DNA of 64,000 bases from Lysobacteraceae bacterium NML95-0200. GTDB lineage: Bacteria > Pseudomonadota > Gammaproteobacteria > Xanthomonadales > Xanthomonadaceae. A program made the translations under genes and the position numbers. The notes below the pieces were generated by a model that saw nothing but the letters and a program-made list of their open reading frames with translations, was not told the DNA's origin and searched no databases. The stretch spans positions 1-64,000 of the forward strand of contig NWQQ01000021.1 in the NCBI GenBank assembly GCA_002798255.1, in the 5' to 3' direction. Below are positions 27,825-36,814 of the stretch, in pieces. The number at the start of each line of letters is the position of its first letter. Position 1 is the first letter of the stretch.

Positions 27825-28588
27825 CGCGTAGCGCCCCCCAGTTTCAGGTCTTTGTCTTCGCCCTCGGCCGTGGCAAAACGCGCATCATCGCGCACCACGC
27901 GCGGCACGCCCACGCGCGGCTCCACCGACGTTACCGGCTCGTACACCACGCGCTGTTTCTCGGCGTCGTAGCGCACTTCGACATTGCCAATCAGCGGGAA
28001 GTCCTTGCGGAACGGATAGCCGACAAAACCGTAATCGGTGAGGATGCGGCGCAAGTCCGGGTGGCCACGGAAGATGATGCCGAACAGGTCAAAGGCTTCA
28101 CGCTCGAACCAGTTGGCGCCCGGCCAAACGCTGGTCAGCGAATCAACCATCGGCATGTCATCGTTGGCGCAGAACTCGCGCAGACGCAGGCGCTGGTTGC
28201 GGCTGATGGACAGCAAATGCGCCACGGCGGCAAAGCGTTGCGGCGGGCGGGCATCGACGCGCTCGATGGCCTGCGGCTGCGGGGCTTGCTCGCTCATCGC
28301 CTGCCCCCATTTGAAGCGGCCGACATTGGCGCCTTCCACGCCCCGGCTGAAGCCGCGCGAGGACACATCGGTATCCCACTCGTCGCTGCCATAGCCCATA
28401 TAGTCGATGCCGCTGATATCGATGCACTGCTCAAAGCCAAACACATCGCGCAGCGTGCGCGCCACCGTCAGCCACTGCCCTGCTGGCGCGTCCAGAGTGA
28501 TTTCACCACGCGGCTCGGCCACCCGCACATGACAGTCCGGAAAGCGCTCACGCAGGGCATCTGCGAAGTTCGCGGAATTGGAATTCAT
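27821..28588 (-). CDS. nuoC: NADH-quinone oxidoreductase subunit C
   Basis: This 255-residue 30-kDa subunit of the peripheral arm shows the signature [24 protein letters not shown] followed by [15 protein letters not shown]. Between strands of the N-terminal domain is an unconserved insertion (about residues 70-110), making it longer than many homologues. It is encoded apart from nuoD but overlaps it by four bases (ATGA). It starts 11 bases after nuoB. Confidence 0.95.
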   Translation of the reverse strand: MNSNSANFADALRERFPDCHVRVAEPRGEITLDAPAGQWLTVARTLRDVFGFEQCIDISGIDYMGYGSDEWDTDVSSRGFSRGVEGANVGRFKWGQAMSEQAPQPQAIERVDARPPQRFAAVAHLLSISRNQRLRLREFCANDDMPMVDSLTSVWPGANWFEREAFDLFGIIFRGHPDLRRILTDYGFVGYPFRKDFPLIGNVEVRYDAEKQRVVYEPVTSVEPRVGVPRVVRDDARFATAEGEDKDLKLGGATR

Positions 28589-28599
28589 GCCTTTGATGC

Positions 28600-29181
28600 T
28601 CAGGAATGCACAAGGGAGTGCGCAGCTTCGGCCTGCTTCTTGCCAAATACCGTGCTGCGGCGGATTTTCTTTTGCAGCTGCAAAATGCCGTAGGTCAGCG
28701 CCTCGGCCGTGGGCGGGCAGCCCGGCACATACACATCCACCGGCACCACGCGGTCACAGCCGCGCACCACCGAATAGGAATAGTGGTAATAGCCACCGCC
28801 ATTGGCGCAGCTGCCCATGGAAATCACCCATTTGGGGTCGGGCATCTGGTCATACACCTTGCGCAGCGCAGGCGCCATCTTGTTGACCAGAGTGCCGGCG
28901 ACAATCATCACGTCCGACTGCCGCGGCGAGGGGCGGAACACCACGCCAAAGCGGTCCATGTCGATACGCGCACAGCCGGCATGCATCATTTCCACCGCGC
29001 AACAGGCCAGACCAAAGGTCATCGGCCACATCGAGCCGGTGCGCGCCCAGTTCCAGAGCGCATCCATGCTGGTGGTAACAAAACCCTGCTGCATCACCGG
29101 ATTGTCATGCTCGGGGCGCAGCAAGTCATCCAGCCGCCCTTCCGGCAGCGGATTGAAGAATGGCGTATGGCTTACTCCCAT
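28600..29181 (-). CDS. nuoB: NADH-quinone oxidoreductase subunit B (cluster N2)
   Basis: This 193-residue subunit holds the terminal 4Fe-4S cluster N2 through adjacent Cys60-Cys61 (LACCAVEMM), Cys125 (MGSCANGGG) and Cys155 ([11 protein letters not shown]). It receives electrons from NuoI and reduces quinone. The start lies inside the end of nuoA (10-base overlap). The tail after residue 170 is basic and variable. Confidence 0.96.
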   Translation of the reverse strand: MGVSHTPFFNPLPEGRLDDLLRPEHDNPVMQQGFVTTSMDALWNWARTGSMWPMTFGLACCAVEMMHAGCARIDMDRFGVVFRPSPRQSDVMIVAGTLVNKMAPALRKVYDQMPDPKWVISMGSCANGGGYYHYSYSVVRGCDRVVPVDVYVPGCPPTAEALTYGILQLQKKIRRSTVFGKKQAEAAHSLVHS

Positions 29182-29528
29182 TCGAGCGCCCCCCTCTTCC
29201 AGACATAAACAAAGCCCAGGAACAACATGCCGACAAACAGCCCCATGGTCACCAGGCTACGCGCGCCCAGCTCCATGAATACCTGTGTCCACGGCACGAT
29301 GAAGATGATTTCCAGGTCAAAGACGATGAACTGGATGGCGATGAGGTAATAGCGCACGTCAAACTGCATGCGCGCATCCTCGAAGGGCAGGAAGCCACAT
29401 TCGTAAGGAGAGAGTTTCTCGGCGCTGGGCTTTTTGGGGCCCACCAGGTTGCCGATGATGATCAGCGCAACGCCGATCCCGGTGGCAACGATCAAAAACA
29501 GCAGAGTCGGCAAGTATTGTGCCAGCAC
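29172..29528 (-). CDS. nuoA: NADH-quinone oxidoreductase subunit A
   Basis: This 118-residue three-helix subunit shows [23 protein letters not shown] (part), with the conserved cysteine loop that contacts the quinone cavity, then [14 protein letters not shown] with the membrane acidic residues. The start codon is GTG (29528). It is the first nuo gene; upstream is an 85-base structured leader and then tRNA-Leu. Its 3' end overlaps nuoB by 10 bases. Confidence 0.95.
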   Translation of the reverse strand: MLAQYLPTLLFLIVATGIGVALIIIGNLVGPKKPSAEKLSPYECGFLPFEDARMQFDVRYYLIAIQFIVFDLEIIFIVPWTQVFMELGARSLVTMGLFVGMLFLGFVYVWKRGALEWE

Positions 29529-29613
29529 GGCTAGTCTCGTCGGCTAGGCCGCGCGAGGTACGCGGCGTGGCTAATAAGCATCGGGCCTCTGGCGAGACCC
29601 GATACGGTACAAG
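29529..29613 (-). promoter_or_regulatory. Structured leader between tRNA-Leu and nuoA
   Basis: On the minus strand this 85-base spacer can form ATCGGG...CCCGAT (an interrupted stem with inner CTC/GAG) and GCCGCG...CGCGGC, followed by two direct copies of CTAGCC just before the nuoA GTG. The first hairpin may punctuate or process the tRNA-Leu transcript. No clear sigma-70 boxes were found here, so nuo may be read through from tRNA-Leu. Confidence 0.35.
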
Positions 29614-29698
29614 TGGTGCCCAAGAGGGGACTCGAACCCCTACGACCTAAGCCGCTACCACCTCAAGGTAGTGCGTCTACCAATTCCGCCACCTGGGC
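29614..29698 (-). tRNA. tRNA-Leu (anticodon GAG)
   Basis: This 85-nt class II tRNA begins GCCCAGGTGGCGGAATTGGT and ends with encoded ACCA. The anticodon stem CTACC/GGTAG closes the loop TTGAGGT, giving GAG at 29664-29662. The long variable arm is typical of leucine tRNAs. It lies between secG and nuoA, a placement shared by many gammaproteobacteria. Confidence 0.95.
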
Positions 29699-29753
29699 AA
29701 GTTTCCCGAAGTACTCAAGTGCGCTGCGGGAAGCGCGATATTGTAATCCGAAA

Positions 29754-30179
29754 TTATCCTTCTTGTGCGCTTTTTTCAGCAGAATTTTCTGCTTTGGGCG
29801 CATCAGGCGTTGCTGCCGGCGACTCGGCAGGCACAACCGGCGCACTGGGGATGGCAGGCGCGGCATTTTCGGCAGGCGCTGCCGCTTCCTGCGGCAGGTT
29901 TGCCATCACGCCCAGGTCGCCGCCTTGCTGCCCGGCATTGCGCGCGCCCTGCATATGCAGCCAGGCCATGCCAAGGGTCATGCTGAAAAAGGCAATCGCC
30001 AGCCATTTGGTGGATTTGGACAGGAAGTTGGAAGCCCCGCGCGCACCAAACACGGTAGCCGAAGCACCTCCGCCAAAACCCGAGCCTGCCGCAGCGCCTG
30101 CGCCGCGTTGCATCAGGATGAGTGCAATCATCGCGATGGCGACCAGCACGTAAACAATATTGATAATCCAGAGCAGCAT
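29754..30179 (-). CDS. secG: Protein-export membrane protein SecG
   Basis: This 141-residue SecYEG accessory subunit has a first helix IINIVYVLVAIAMIALILMQRG, the conserved GAGAAAGSGFGGGASATVFGARG loop (part) and a second helix LAIAFFSMTLGMAWL. The C-terminal tail, about 60 residues rich in Ala, Pro and Glu, is unconserved and longer than in Escherichia coli. It starts three bases after tpiA and is probably cotranscribed with it and tRNA-Leu. Confidence 0.93.
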   Translation of the reverse strand: MLLWIINIVYVLVAIAMIALILMQRGAGAAAGSGFGGGASATVFGARGASNFLSKSTKWLAIAFFSMTLGMAWLHMQGARNAGQQGGDLGVMANLPQEAAAPAENAAPAIPSAPVVPAESPAATPDAPKAENSAEKSAQEG

Positions 30180-30182
30180 GTA

Positions 30183-30938
30183 TCAAACTTCCGTCAGGCA
30201 TTCGCTGGCTGCGATGATGCCGTTGAATTCAGCGGCCACCAGCGAGGCGCCGCCCACGAGACCGCCATCGACATCCGGCTGCGCAAACAGCCGGGCGGCA
30301 TTGTCGGCCTTGACACTGCCGCCGTAGAGAATCGGCAGCAAGCTGGCAATATTAGCATCCCGGCGGGCGGCTTCGCTACGGATGAAGGCATGCACCGCCT
30401 GCGCCTCATCCGGCGTTGCCGTTTTCCCGGTACCAATGGCCCACACCGGTTCATAGGCGACGATGGCATCGGCCAGGGCTTTTTCACCCAACTGCGCAAA
30501 TACCGCATCCAGTTGCTCGGCGATGCGCGCCTGGGTCTGTCCGGCTTCGCGCTCGGCCAGGGTTTCGCCCACACACAGCACCGGCACGATACCGGCGGCC
30601 TTGGCGGCGGCAAATTTCTGCGCCACCACGGCGCTGCTTTCGCCGTGATATTGGCGACGCTCCGAATGCCCCACCAGGGTGTGGGTAGCTCCGATGTCTT
30701 TAAGCATCTGTGCAGAGATTTCGCCGGTATAGGCGCCTTTTTCATGCGCGCTGACATCCTGCGCGCCAAAACCGATGCCCGGATACTTGCCGACCAGCTC
30801 GGCCAGATACAGCGCCGGCGGGAACACCAGCACCCCGGCCTTGCCGCCTGTGGACGCGCCCAGCGCCCCCAGCAGTTCATGGGCAAAGCTGCGGCTGCCA
30901 TTCAGTTTCCAGTTACCGGCAACGATTTTCTTGCGCAT
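30183..30938 (-). CDS. tpiA: Triosephosphate isomerase
   Basis: This 251-residue TIM barrel interconverts glyceraldehyde 3-phosphate and dihydroxyacetone phosphate. The active site is complete: Asn9/Lys11 in AGNWKLNG, His91 in LVGHSERR and Glu163 in AYEPVWAIGTGK, with the phosphate-binding YGGSV and GGLVGGASL. A 17-base gap separates it from the upstream 2OG oxygenase gene and three bases from secG. Confidence 0.97.
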   Translation of the reverse strand: MRKKIVAGNWKLNGSRSFAHELLGALGASTGGKAGVLVFPPALYLAELVGKYPGIGFGAQDVSAHEKGAYTGEISAQMLKDIGATHTLVGHSERRQYHGESSAVVAQKFAAAKAAGIVPVLCVGETLAEREAGQTQARIAEQLDAVFAQLGEKALADAIVAYEPVWAIGTGKTATPDEAQAVHAFIRSEAARRDANIASLLPILYGGSVKADNAARLFAQPDVDGGLVGGASLVAAEFNGIIAASECLTEV

Positions 30939-30955
30939 GTCAGTTTCCTCAAAGT

Positions 30956-31906
30956 TCAGGCCAGTTTGATTTCACGCAGGCGCTCCATCAGATAGCCATG
31001 CGCAGTAATGGGTTCGGGATAGCGGTTGGGATTGTCGGCGCTGATGCACTGCGGCAGCACATCAATCAAAAAGTCCGGGTTCGGGTGCAGGAAGAACGGC
31101 GTGGAATAACGCGGCTGGCGGGCTTCATCGCCTGGCGGGTTGACCACCCGGTGCGTGGTCGAGGGATACACATGGTTGGTCAGGCGTTGCAGCATGTCGC
31201 CGATATTGACCACGATGGTGCCCGGCGCAGCGGTGTACGGCACCCACTCGCCCTTGCGCGAGAGCACTTCCAGCCCGGCGGCGCTCGCCCCGACCAGCAG
31301 GGTGATGAGATTGATATCCTCATGCGCACCGGCGCGCACATTGGGGATATCGGGCGTGGTAATGGGCGGGTAATGAATCGGCCGCAGGATGGAATTGCCG
31401 CTATCGGTCTTGTCGGCAAACCAATCTTCGGGCAGACCCAGCGAGAGCGCCAGCGCCGAAAGCACCTGCGAACCGAGCTTGTCCAGTGCCTGATACAGGG
31501 CATAGCCGTTTTCCCGGAAGCCCGGCACTTCTTCTGGCCAGACATTGGCGGGCATCACTTCGGCATGCCTGGATGCGCGGTCGATTTCCCGGCCGATATG
31601 CCAGAACTCCTTCAAGTCGTGATGCTGCGCGCCCTTGGCGGTTTCAATGCCAAACGGGGTATAGCCGCGCGCCCCGCCCTGGCCTTGCAGCTGATAGCGT
31701 TTTTTGATGTTTTCCGGCAATGCGAAAAACGCTTTGAAATCAGCATAGGCCGCATCCACCAGTTCGTCGGCAATATCATGGCCGCAAATACCGGCAAAGC
31801 CCCACTCGCGATAGGTGTCCGCCAGCTCCTGCACGAATGCGGCGCGGTCTTCGGCACTTGCAGGCTGATTGAAACGGCGGATATCAAGCGTGGGGATATG
31901 GCTCAT
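30956..31906 (-). CDS. 2-oxoglutarate/Fe(II) oxygenase, isopenicillin-N-synthase family
   Basis: This 316-residue non-heme iron oxygenase shows the facial triad His195-x-Asp197 (AGAHEDINLITLL) and His252 (STTHRV), plus the co-substrate Arg266-x-Ser268 (PRYSTPFF). The N-terminal DIOX_N region (IPTLDIRRFNQP) is present. Proteobacterial members are widespread but mostly uncharacterised; the substrate here is unknown. The ATG at 31906 fits the family start better than the upstream codon at 31927. It lies between glmM and tpiA, a place with no evident biochemical link. Confidence 0.82.
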   Translation of the reverse strand: MSHIPTLDIRRFNQPASAEDRAAFVQELADTYREWGFAGICGHDIADELVDAAYADFKAFFALPENIKKRYQLQGQGGARGYTPFGIETAKGAQHHDLKEFWHIGREIDRASRHAEVMPANVWPEEVPGFRENGYALYQALDKLGSQVLSALALSLGLPEDWFADKTDSGNSILRPIHYPPITTPDIPNVRAGAHEDINLITLLVGASAAGLEVLSRKGEWVPYTAAPGTIVVNIGDMLQRLTNHVYPSTTHRVVNPPGDEARQPRYSTPFFLHPNPDFLIDVLPQCISADNPNRYPEPITAHGYLMERLREIKLA

Positions 31907-31976
31907 GGGGATGGTATTCAAAAGCAAAACAGGCGCGCTATTCTAGTCCGTACGCCCCGATCCGGATTGCGGAAAA

Positions 31977-33335
31977 TCAAGCTGCGGCGGCTGCGGCCTG
32001 CACTGCCGCCGCCAGCATATCCAGGGTGTCCTGCATCAGCGCGGCCTCATCGGCCTCCACCGTCACCCGCACCACCGGCTCGGTGCCAGAAGGCCGCAAA
32101 AATGCCCTGCCGCGCCCGGCCACGCGCTGCTGTGCATCGGCAAGCGCGGCCTTCACCGCAGCCGCTTCCGTCACCGCCACACCGGGCGTGATGCGGATAT
32201 TGCGGGTTTCTTGCGGCAGCTTCTCCATCCCGGCCAGCGCATCGGCCAGCGAACTATCACGCTCGCGCAATACCTCCAGCACTTGCAGTGCGGCGATGAT
32301 GCCGTCCCCGGTGCTGGCGCGATCCAGGCAAAGCAAATGCCCGGAGGCCTCGCCGCCCAAAATGCCCTGCTTTTGCAGCAGCATCTGGTGCACATGACGG
32401 TCGCCGACCTTGCTGCGCAAAAAACCAATCCCGGCAGCAGCCAGCGCACGCTCCAGCCCGTAATTGCTCATCAGGGTGCCGACCACCGGGCCTTTCAGGC
32501 GGCCAGTGTTTTGCCAGTGCGAGGCCAGCACCCAGAGCAGGTCATCGCCATCGCGCACCTGGCCTTGCCCATCCACGAACAGCACCCGGTCGCCATCGCC
32601 ATCAAAAGCGATACCCAGCGCCGCGCCGCGCGCCTGCACTTCGGCAACCAGCGCCTGCGGGTGGGTGGAGCCGACACCGTCATTGATATTCAGACCATTG
32701 GGCGAAATGCCGATGGCATCCACCCGCGCACCCAATTCACGCAGCACCAGCGGGCCGAGCTTGTAATTAGCGCCATTGGCCGCATCCACCACCAAGTGCA
32801 GGCCGTTGAGGTCAAAGCCGCGCGGCACCGAGTTCTTGCAGGCTTCCACATAGCGGCCAATGGCGTCCTCGGTGCGCACCGCCCGCCCCAGCCGCTCTGA
32901 GGGTACGGTGGAAAACGGTTTTTCCAGCGCCGCTTCAATCGACAGCTCATCGGCATCGCCGAGCTTCTCGCCATCGGCAGAAAAAAACTTGATGCCATTG
33001 TCATGATGCGGGTTGTGCGAGGCAGAGATAACGATGCCGCCATCGGCGCGCAGCGAGCGGGTCAGATGCGCCACCGCAGGCGTGGGCATCGGCCCCATCA
33101 GCTCGACATCGACACCAGCAGCGGACAGCCCGGCCTCAAGCGCCGCCTCGAACATGTAATTGGAAATGCGCGTGTCCTTGCCGATAACCACTTTCGGCTT
33201 GCGCCAGCCATCCCCACGGCGCTCGCGCAGCGCATGCCCATAGGCATTGCCAAGGCGCAGCACGAAATCCGCCGAGATTGCGCCCTCCCCCACCCGGCCA
33301 CGGATGCCATCAGTACCGAAATATTTGCGTGCCAA
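31977..33335 (-). CDS. glmM: Phosphoglucosamine mutase
   Basis: This 452-residue enzyme converts glucosamine 6-phosphate to glucosamine 1-phosphate for UDP-GlcNAc synthesis. YFGTDGIRG at the N-terminus, the phosphoserine loop [16 protein letters not shown] with Ser106, the metal loop [15 protein letters not shown] for sugar binding and [11 protein letters not shown] for phosphate binding are all present. The start codon is TTG at 33335, with GGAGAAGG just upstream, and the protein fits the family from its first residue. It lies 35 bases after accD. Confidence 0.96.
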   Translation of the reverse strand: MARKYFGTDGIRGRVGEGAISADFVLRLGNAYGHALRERRGDGWRKPKVVIGKDTRISNYMFEAALEAGLSAAGVDVELMGPMPTPAVAHLTRSLRADGGIVISASHNPHHDNGIKFFSADGEKLGDADELSIEAALEKPFSTVPSERLGRAVRTEDAIGRYVEACKNSVPRGFDLNGLHLVVDAANGANYKLGPLVLRELGARVDAIGISPNGLNINDGVGSTHPQALVAEVQARGAALGIAFDGDGDRVLFVDGQGQVRDGDDLLWVLASHWQNTGRLKGPVVGTLMSNYGLERALAAAGIGFLRSKVGDRHVHQMLLQKQGILGGEASGHLLCLDRASTGDGIIAALQVLEVLRERDSSLADALAGMEKLPQETRNIRITPGVAVTEAAAVKAALADAQQRVAGRGRAFLRPSGTEPVVRVTVEADEAALMQDTLDMLAAAVQAAAAAA

Positions 33336-33370
33336 AAGCCTTCTCCGCAGTTAGAGCTTGTTCATGTCAT

Positions 33371-34261
33371 TCATGCGACCAGTTCGGTGTCTTCCGGCGG
33401 ATGCGGCTGCTGCATCAAAAGTGCCGAAAGCTCGGTGATGCGCTCGCGCATTTCACGACGGTCGCAAATCTGGTCGATCGCACCGTGCTCAAGCAAAAAT
33501 TCGCTGCGCTGGAAGCCCTCGGGCAGCTTCTCGCGCACGGTCTGCTCGATGACACGCGGCCCGGCAAAACCAATCAGCGCTTCGGGCTCGGCGATATTGA
33601 TATCGCCCAGCATGGCGAAGCTGGCCGACACCCCGCCGGTGGTCGGATGGGTCAATACCGAGAAATACGGCAGCCCCTTGGCGCGCAAACGCCCAAGCGC
33701 GGCTGAAGTCTTGGCCATCTGCATCAGCGAAAACAGGCTCTCCTGCATGCGCGCGCCACCGCTGGCGGAAAAGCATACGAACGGCGCGCCGATTTCTGCG
33801 GCGCGCTCGGCACCCAGGGTAAAACGCTCACCGACCACCGAGCCCATCGAGCCGCCCATAAAGGCGAAGTCGAAGGCGCTGACCACAATCGGCCGCCCCT
33901 TGAGCTTGCCTTCCATGGTAACCAGTGCATCACGCTCGCCGGTGGATTTTTGCGCAGCCTTGATGCGGTCGGCATAGCGTTTTTGGTCACGGAACTTGAG
34001 CACATCGGTCGGCCCCAGTTTGCCGCCCAGCTCGCGGCCACTGCCGGTATCCAGAAACGCCGCCAGGCGGGCGCGGGCGCGAATCGGCATATGGAAGCTG
34101 CATTTGGGGCAGACTTCCTGATTGGCCTCCAGCTCCGGGCGATACAGCACTTCGCCACAGCGTCCGCATTTCTCCCACAGACCCTCAGGCACGCTGCGTT
34201 TGCGCTCGCTGGCGGTTTCGGTACGGATGCGGGGACTGGTGAGTTTTTTGAGCCAGGACAT
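33371..34261 (-). CDS. accD: Acetyl-CoA carboxylase carboxyltransferase subunit beta
   Basis: This 296-residue subunit makes malonyl-CoA with AccA. The N-terminal zinc ribbon uses Cys32, Cys35, Cys51 and Cys54 ([11 protein letters not shown] and [10 protein letters not shown]). The crotonase-like core has [15 protein letters not shown] and [19 protein letters not shown] (part). The ATG at 34261 ([12 protein letters not shown]) has AGGAG about ten bases upstream; a longer frame runs upstream but has no family support. In related genomes accD follows trpA directly; here about 3.7 kb of mobile DNA lies between, so accD probably needs its own promoter in 34262-34390. Confidence 0.95.
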   Translation of the reverse strand: MSWLKKLTSPRIRTETASERKRSVPEGLWEKCGRCGEVLYRPELEANQEVCPKCSFHMPIRARARLAAFLDTGSGRELGGKLGPTDVLKFRDQKRYADRIKAAQKSTGERDALVTMEGKLKGRPIVVSAFDFAFMGGSMGSVVGERFTLGAERAAEIGAPFVCFSASGGARMQESLFSLMQMAKTSAALGRLRAKGLPYFSVLTHPTTGGVSASFAMLGDINIAEPEALIGFAGPRVIEQTVREKLPEGFQRSEFLLEHGAIDQICDRREMRERITELSALLMQQPHPPEDTELVA

Positions 34262-34373
34262 TGCATGGACTCCTGCAAGTGAAGCGCGGCAGTTTAGAGC
34301 TTGCTCAGGGCCTTTGCCTAGTACCCACAGGACCCATGCTACTTTCAGGCACATATACAAAACCGTATAAAGC

Positions 34374-34674
34374 TTGATGGAGTGGTGCAACAAGCATCCA
34401 GTGGGTCAAGTTCAACAGCATATCTGCGCTATATCCAGCCCAGCAAGCTGAACCAGAACGCTTACATTCATTGAACGATTCAACAAAACCTATCGCACTG
34501 AAGTGCTAGACACGCACCTGTTTCGAAGATCTTGAGCAGGTGCGTGACATCACCGACCTTTGGCTGCAAAGCTACAACGAAGAACGCCCGCATGAGTCGC
34601 TCGGCAACCTGCCACCGAGCGTCTTTCGCCAACAATGCGAACGGGAAAATTCTCCTTTACAACTGTCTGCTTGA
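34374..34674 (+). pseudogene. IS3-family OrfB transposase, C-terminal remnant with frameshifts
   Basis: Three reading frames joined give the end of an IS3-family OrfB integrase: LRYIQPSKLNQNAYI from 34424, ERFNKTYRTEVLDTHLFR from 34473, and SLEQVRDITDLWLQSYNEER continuing HESLGNLPPSVFRQQC to a TGA at 34672-34674. The first shift is a tandem CATT duplication (34465-34472); the second is one extra A near 34529. A less certain [10 protein letters not shown] lies at 34374-34403 in yet another frame. The DDE-domain C-terminal YNEERPH signature makes the family call secure. The N-terminal part of OrfB, OrfA and the left end are missing. Confidence 0.85.
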
Positions 34675-34682
34675 CGGGGAAG
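34671..34682 (+). repeat. Left copy of inverted repeat TTGACGGGGAAG
   Basis: This 12-base word overlaps the stop of the IS3 OrfB remnant and recurs in exact inverse orientation at 37798-37809. Its position right after OrfB fits an IS3 right-end repeat, though the true end base is not defined. Confidence 0.5.
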
Positions 34683-34691
34683 GCTACGCTT

Positions 34692-35285
34692 CTGCCGGTC
34701 TTTCAGCTTCATCAGGTAGTTGGTCACCACGTCCTGGCGGCGGGTGGCCAGCAGGTCGAGCAGGGTTCGCTCCTCAATGTTGGTCAGAATGCAGCGGTAG
34801 CGCTTGTTCAGGTATAGCTCGTCAATGCCCAGGATGCGGGGCGTCTCGAAGCGGTGCCAGCGCCCCAGGAACTCGGCGCGGGCGTTGAAGATGTCGCGCA
34901 CCGTCTTCTCGTCCAGGCCGGTCTGTGCCGCCACAAAGGTGTAGGGGTGGTTGAAGGATTCCTTCTCCACGTACTCATGCAGCCGCAGTGTCATACGGAA
35001 TCCGTCCACCATCTCCGGTAGCTGGGGCCTGAATGTTGTCTTGCAGGCCCGGCAGGTGTATCGGCGGCGGACCACCCAGAGAGTGACCTATTTGCCGTGG
35101 ATGGGCAGATCACGATAGGGAACGTCACGCTTGCCGAACCGTACGAACTCACCCTGCACGCCGCATTCCTCGCAGGCGATGGGATCGGGCACGTCCACCT
35201 GGAAGTGCATTTCGTCGTCGGTTGATTTGCAGCCCAGTACTTGGTATTGCGGCAGGTGAAGGATGTTGTCGGGAAGTTCGGTCAT
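34692..35285 (-). pseudogene. ISL3-family transposase, interrupted and truncated
   Basis: The N-terminal part (35088-35285) reads MTELPDNILHLPQYQVLG and includes the zinc-finger pair IACEECGVQG; it stops at a TAG after LPIHGK. Reading through that codon continues in the same frame as VTLWVVRRRYTCRACKTTF, the second zinc-finger pair, then EKTVRDIFN and RILGIDELYLNKRYRCILTN, the start of the catalytic domain. Homology ends at LMKLKDRQ near 34692, where the IS3-derived sequence begins. The remaining roughly 250 residues of catalytic domain are absent. The damage is thus one nonsense codon and one truncation. Confidence 0.85.
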
Positions 35286-35306
35286 GGTGTTGTATAGGCG
35301 TAGGTG

Positions 35307-35819
35307 TCAGTCAGATCCATCCGACTCGGCATTGGTGTTTGCTTTTTTACCCAACAAGCTGCTGGAAACGAAAAGTAAGGCACCGAGGACAATTGCAATA
35401 TCAGCCAGGTTGAAGGCCGGCCAATGCCAGTCTCGCCAATAGAAATCAAAGGAATCCACAACATAGCCGCGAAAGACCCGGTCAATCAGGTTACCCATGG
35501 CGCCACCGAGGATAAGACTGTAAGCGATGGCTTCTCCTTTATGACGATTTTCAAGGATCAGCTTGATCAGAAAAATCGAGACCACTACCGTGATTCCGAT
35601 AAAAAAGTAGCGCTGCCAGCCTCCACCATTCGCAAAAAGACTGAATGCGGCACCGGTGTTCCATAGGTGCACCCAGTTAAAGAACGGGGTCACCGAAACA
35701 TACTCGCCATAGGCCATTGATTGCTGCACCAGCCACTTTACAGCCTGATCAGACGCTGCCAGCAGGCCCGATATGGACAATAGGGCATACGGCGAGAGCT
35801 TTTTGCCAATAATGAGCAT
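35307..35819 (-). CDS. lspA: Signal peptidase II, mobile-element copy
   Basis: This 170-residue inner-membrane aspartic protease cleaves signal peptides from prolipoproteins. It has four transmembrane helices and both catalytic aspartates: Asp122 in GYVVDSFDFYW and Asp140 in PAFNLADIAIV, with GGAMGNLIDR before them. It is full-length and looks functional. It lies between the ISL3 transposase remnant and the cation transporter (three bases from it), as in ISPpu12-type elements and lead-resistance operons where an LspA accompanies metal efflux. It is probably a second copy in addition to the chromosomal lspA, which is not in this window. Confidence 0.92.
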   Translation of the reverse strand: MLIIGKKLSPYALLSISGLLAASDQAVKWLVQQSMAYGEYVSVTPFFNWVHLWNTGAAFSLFANGGGWQRYFFIGITVVVSIFLIKLILENRHKGEAIAYSLILGGAMGNLIDRVFRGYVVDSFDFYWRDWHWPAFNLADIAIVLGALLFVSSSLLGKKANTNAESDGSD

Positions 35820-35822
35820 TAT

Positions 35823-36719
35823 TTAACCCTTCAACGCCAAAATGCGTCTGGCACCGTTAAGTACAATACCCCCCGCGATGGTGCCGATAATCAGATCCGG
35901 ATAATTGGAACCGGTCCACGCGACCAGGGCGCCGGCGGTGATGACCCCCAGGTTGATCACCACGTCGTTGGCCGAGAATATCCAGCTTGCCTTCATGTGC
36001 GCCCCACCTTCCCGATGTTTGGATATGAGCAGCAGACAACTGGTATTGGCAATCAATGCGACGAATGCGATAGCCATCATCACCAGCGATTCAGGCTCAC
36101 TACCGAATACAAAGCGTCTCACCACCTCTACGAGCACGCCCACAGCCAAGATCAGTTGCAGTACACCAGCAAGATGCGCGGCACGTACCTGCATTTTCAC
36201 GCTATGTCCAACCGCATAAAGGGCAAGCCCGTACACCGCCGCATCGGCAAAATTGTCCAGGGATTCTCCAATCAGGCCGGTGGACCGGGCGATCAGACCG
36301 GCAGTCATTTCCACCACGAACAGAAGTGCATTGATGCCGAGCAACCAGCGCAGGGTCCCGGATTCTTGCTTAGCAGAAGCTGCCGAAAACTCGGCGGCCT
36401 TGATGGTCTCCGGATTTGCAGCGACGGTTTCCTGAAGCGAGGCGCCTAGCCCCAAGGTCTTCAGTTTCGAGGTGACGGGCTCGACCTCGCCGTCATGCAC
36501 GACCTTCAGCCGGCGGTTCGACAAGTCGAAGGACAGCGCCCGAATCTCCTCAAAGCCGTTCAGGGCTAGGCGAATCATTCGTTCTTCTGATGGACAGTCC
36601 ATCTTCGGCACGGCATAAACACTGACCCATCTCCCTGGCGCCTCGGAGGAGGCCTGTATATCGGTATCCGCTGCGGACGTTGCATCACCGCCACAGGCGC
36701 CACCACAGGATTTGCTCAT
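35823..36719 (-). CDS. Heavy-metal cation transporter (CDF-like) with N-terminal metal-binding region
   Basis: This 298-residue protein starts with MSKSCGGACGG, a Cys-rich metal-binding tail, then a ferredoxin-like heavy-metal-associated segment with VPKMDCPSEERMIRLAL (single CP-type cysteine). A membrane domain with about six helices follows. ESLDNFADAAVYGLALYA and ASWIFSANDVVINLGV hold the Asp/Asn metal-site residues of cation diffusion facilitators. It would export a divalent metal such as Cd, Zn or Pb. The ATG at 36719 faces the merR promoter region; an upstream codon at 36740 is less likely. It is transcribed divergently from the regulator and is followed by lspA. Confidence 0.85.
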   Translation of the reverse strand: MSKSCGGACGGDATSAADTDIQASSEAPGRWVSVYAVPKMDCPSEERMIRLALNGFEEIRALSFDLSNRRLKVVHDGEVEPVTSKLKTLGLGASLQETVAANPETIKAAEFSAASAKQESGTLRWLLGINALLFVVEMTAGLIARSTGLIGESLDNFADAAVYGLALYAVGHSVKMQVRAAHLAGVLQLILAVGVLVEVVRRFVFGSEPESLVMMAIAFVALIANTSCLLLISKHREGGAHMKASWIFSANDVVINLGVITAGALVAWTGSNYPDLIIGTIAGGIVLNGARRILALKG

Positions 36720-36814
36720 GATACGACTCCACTTGAACAATGTTGTGGTACCATTTCAAACTATAAAGCTACTATAAGGTCAATAGAGTAAAGAATCCGT
36801 TGGGGAGGAGGCTG
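36720..36814. promoter_or_regulatory. Divergent MerR-type promoter/operator region
   Basis: This 95-base AT-rich gap separates the transporter (minus) and regulator (plus). On the minus strand TTGACC (36783-36778) is a good -35 box. Just beside it is a direct repeat ACTATAAAGCT / ACTATAAGGTC (36760-36781, plus strand), which occupies the spacer where MerR-family regulators bind between -35 and -10. GGGGAGGAGG before the merR ATG is a strong ribosome site. The exact -10 element is not clear. Confidence 0.55.
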
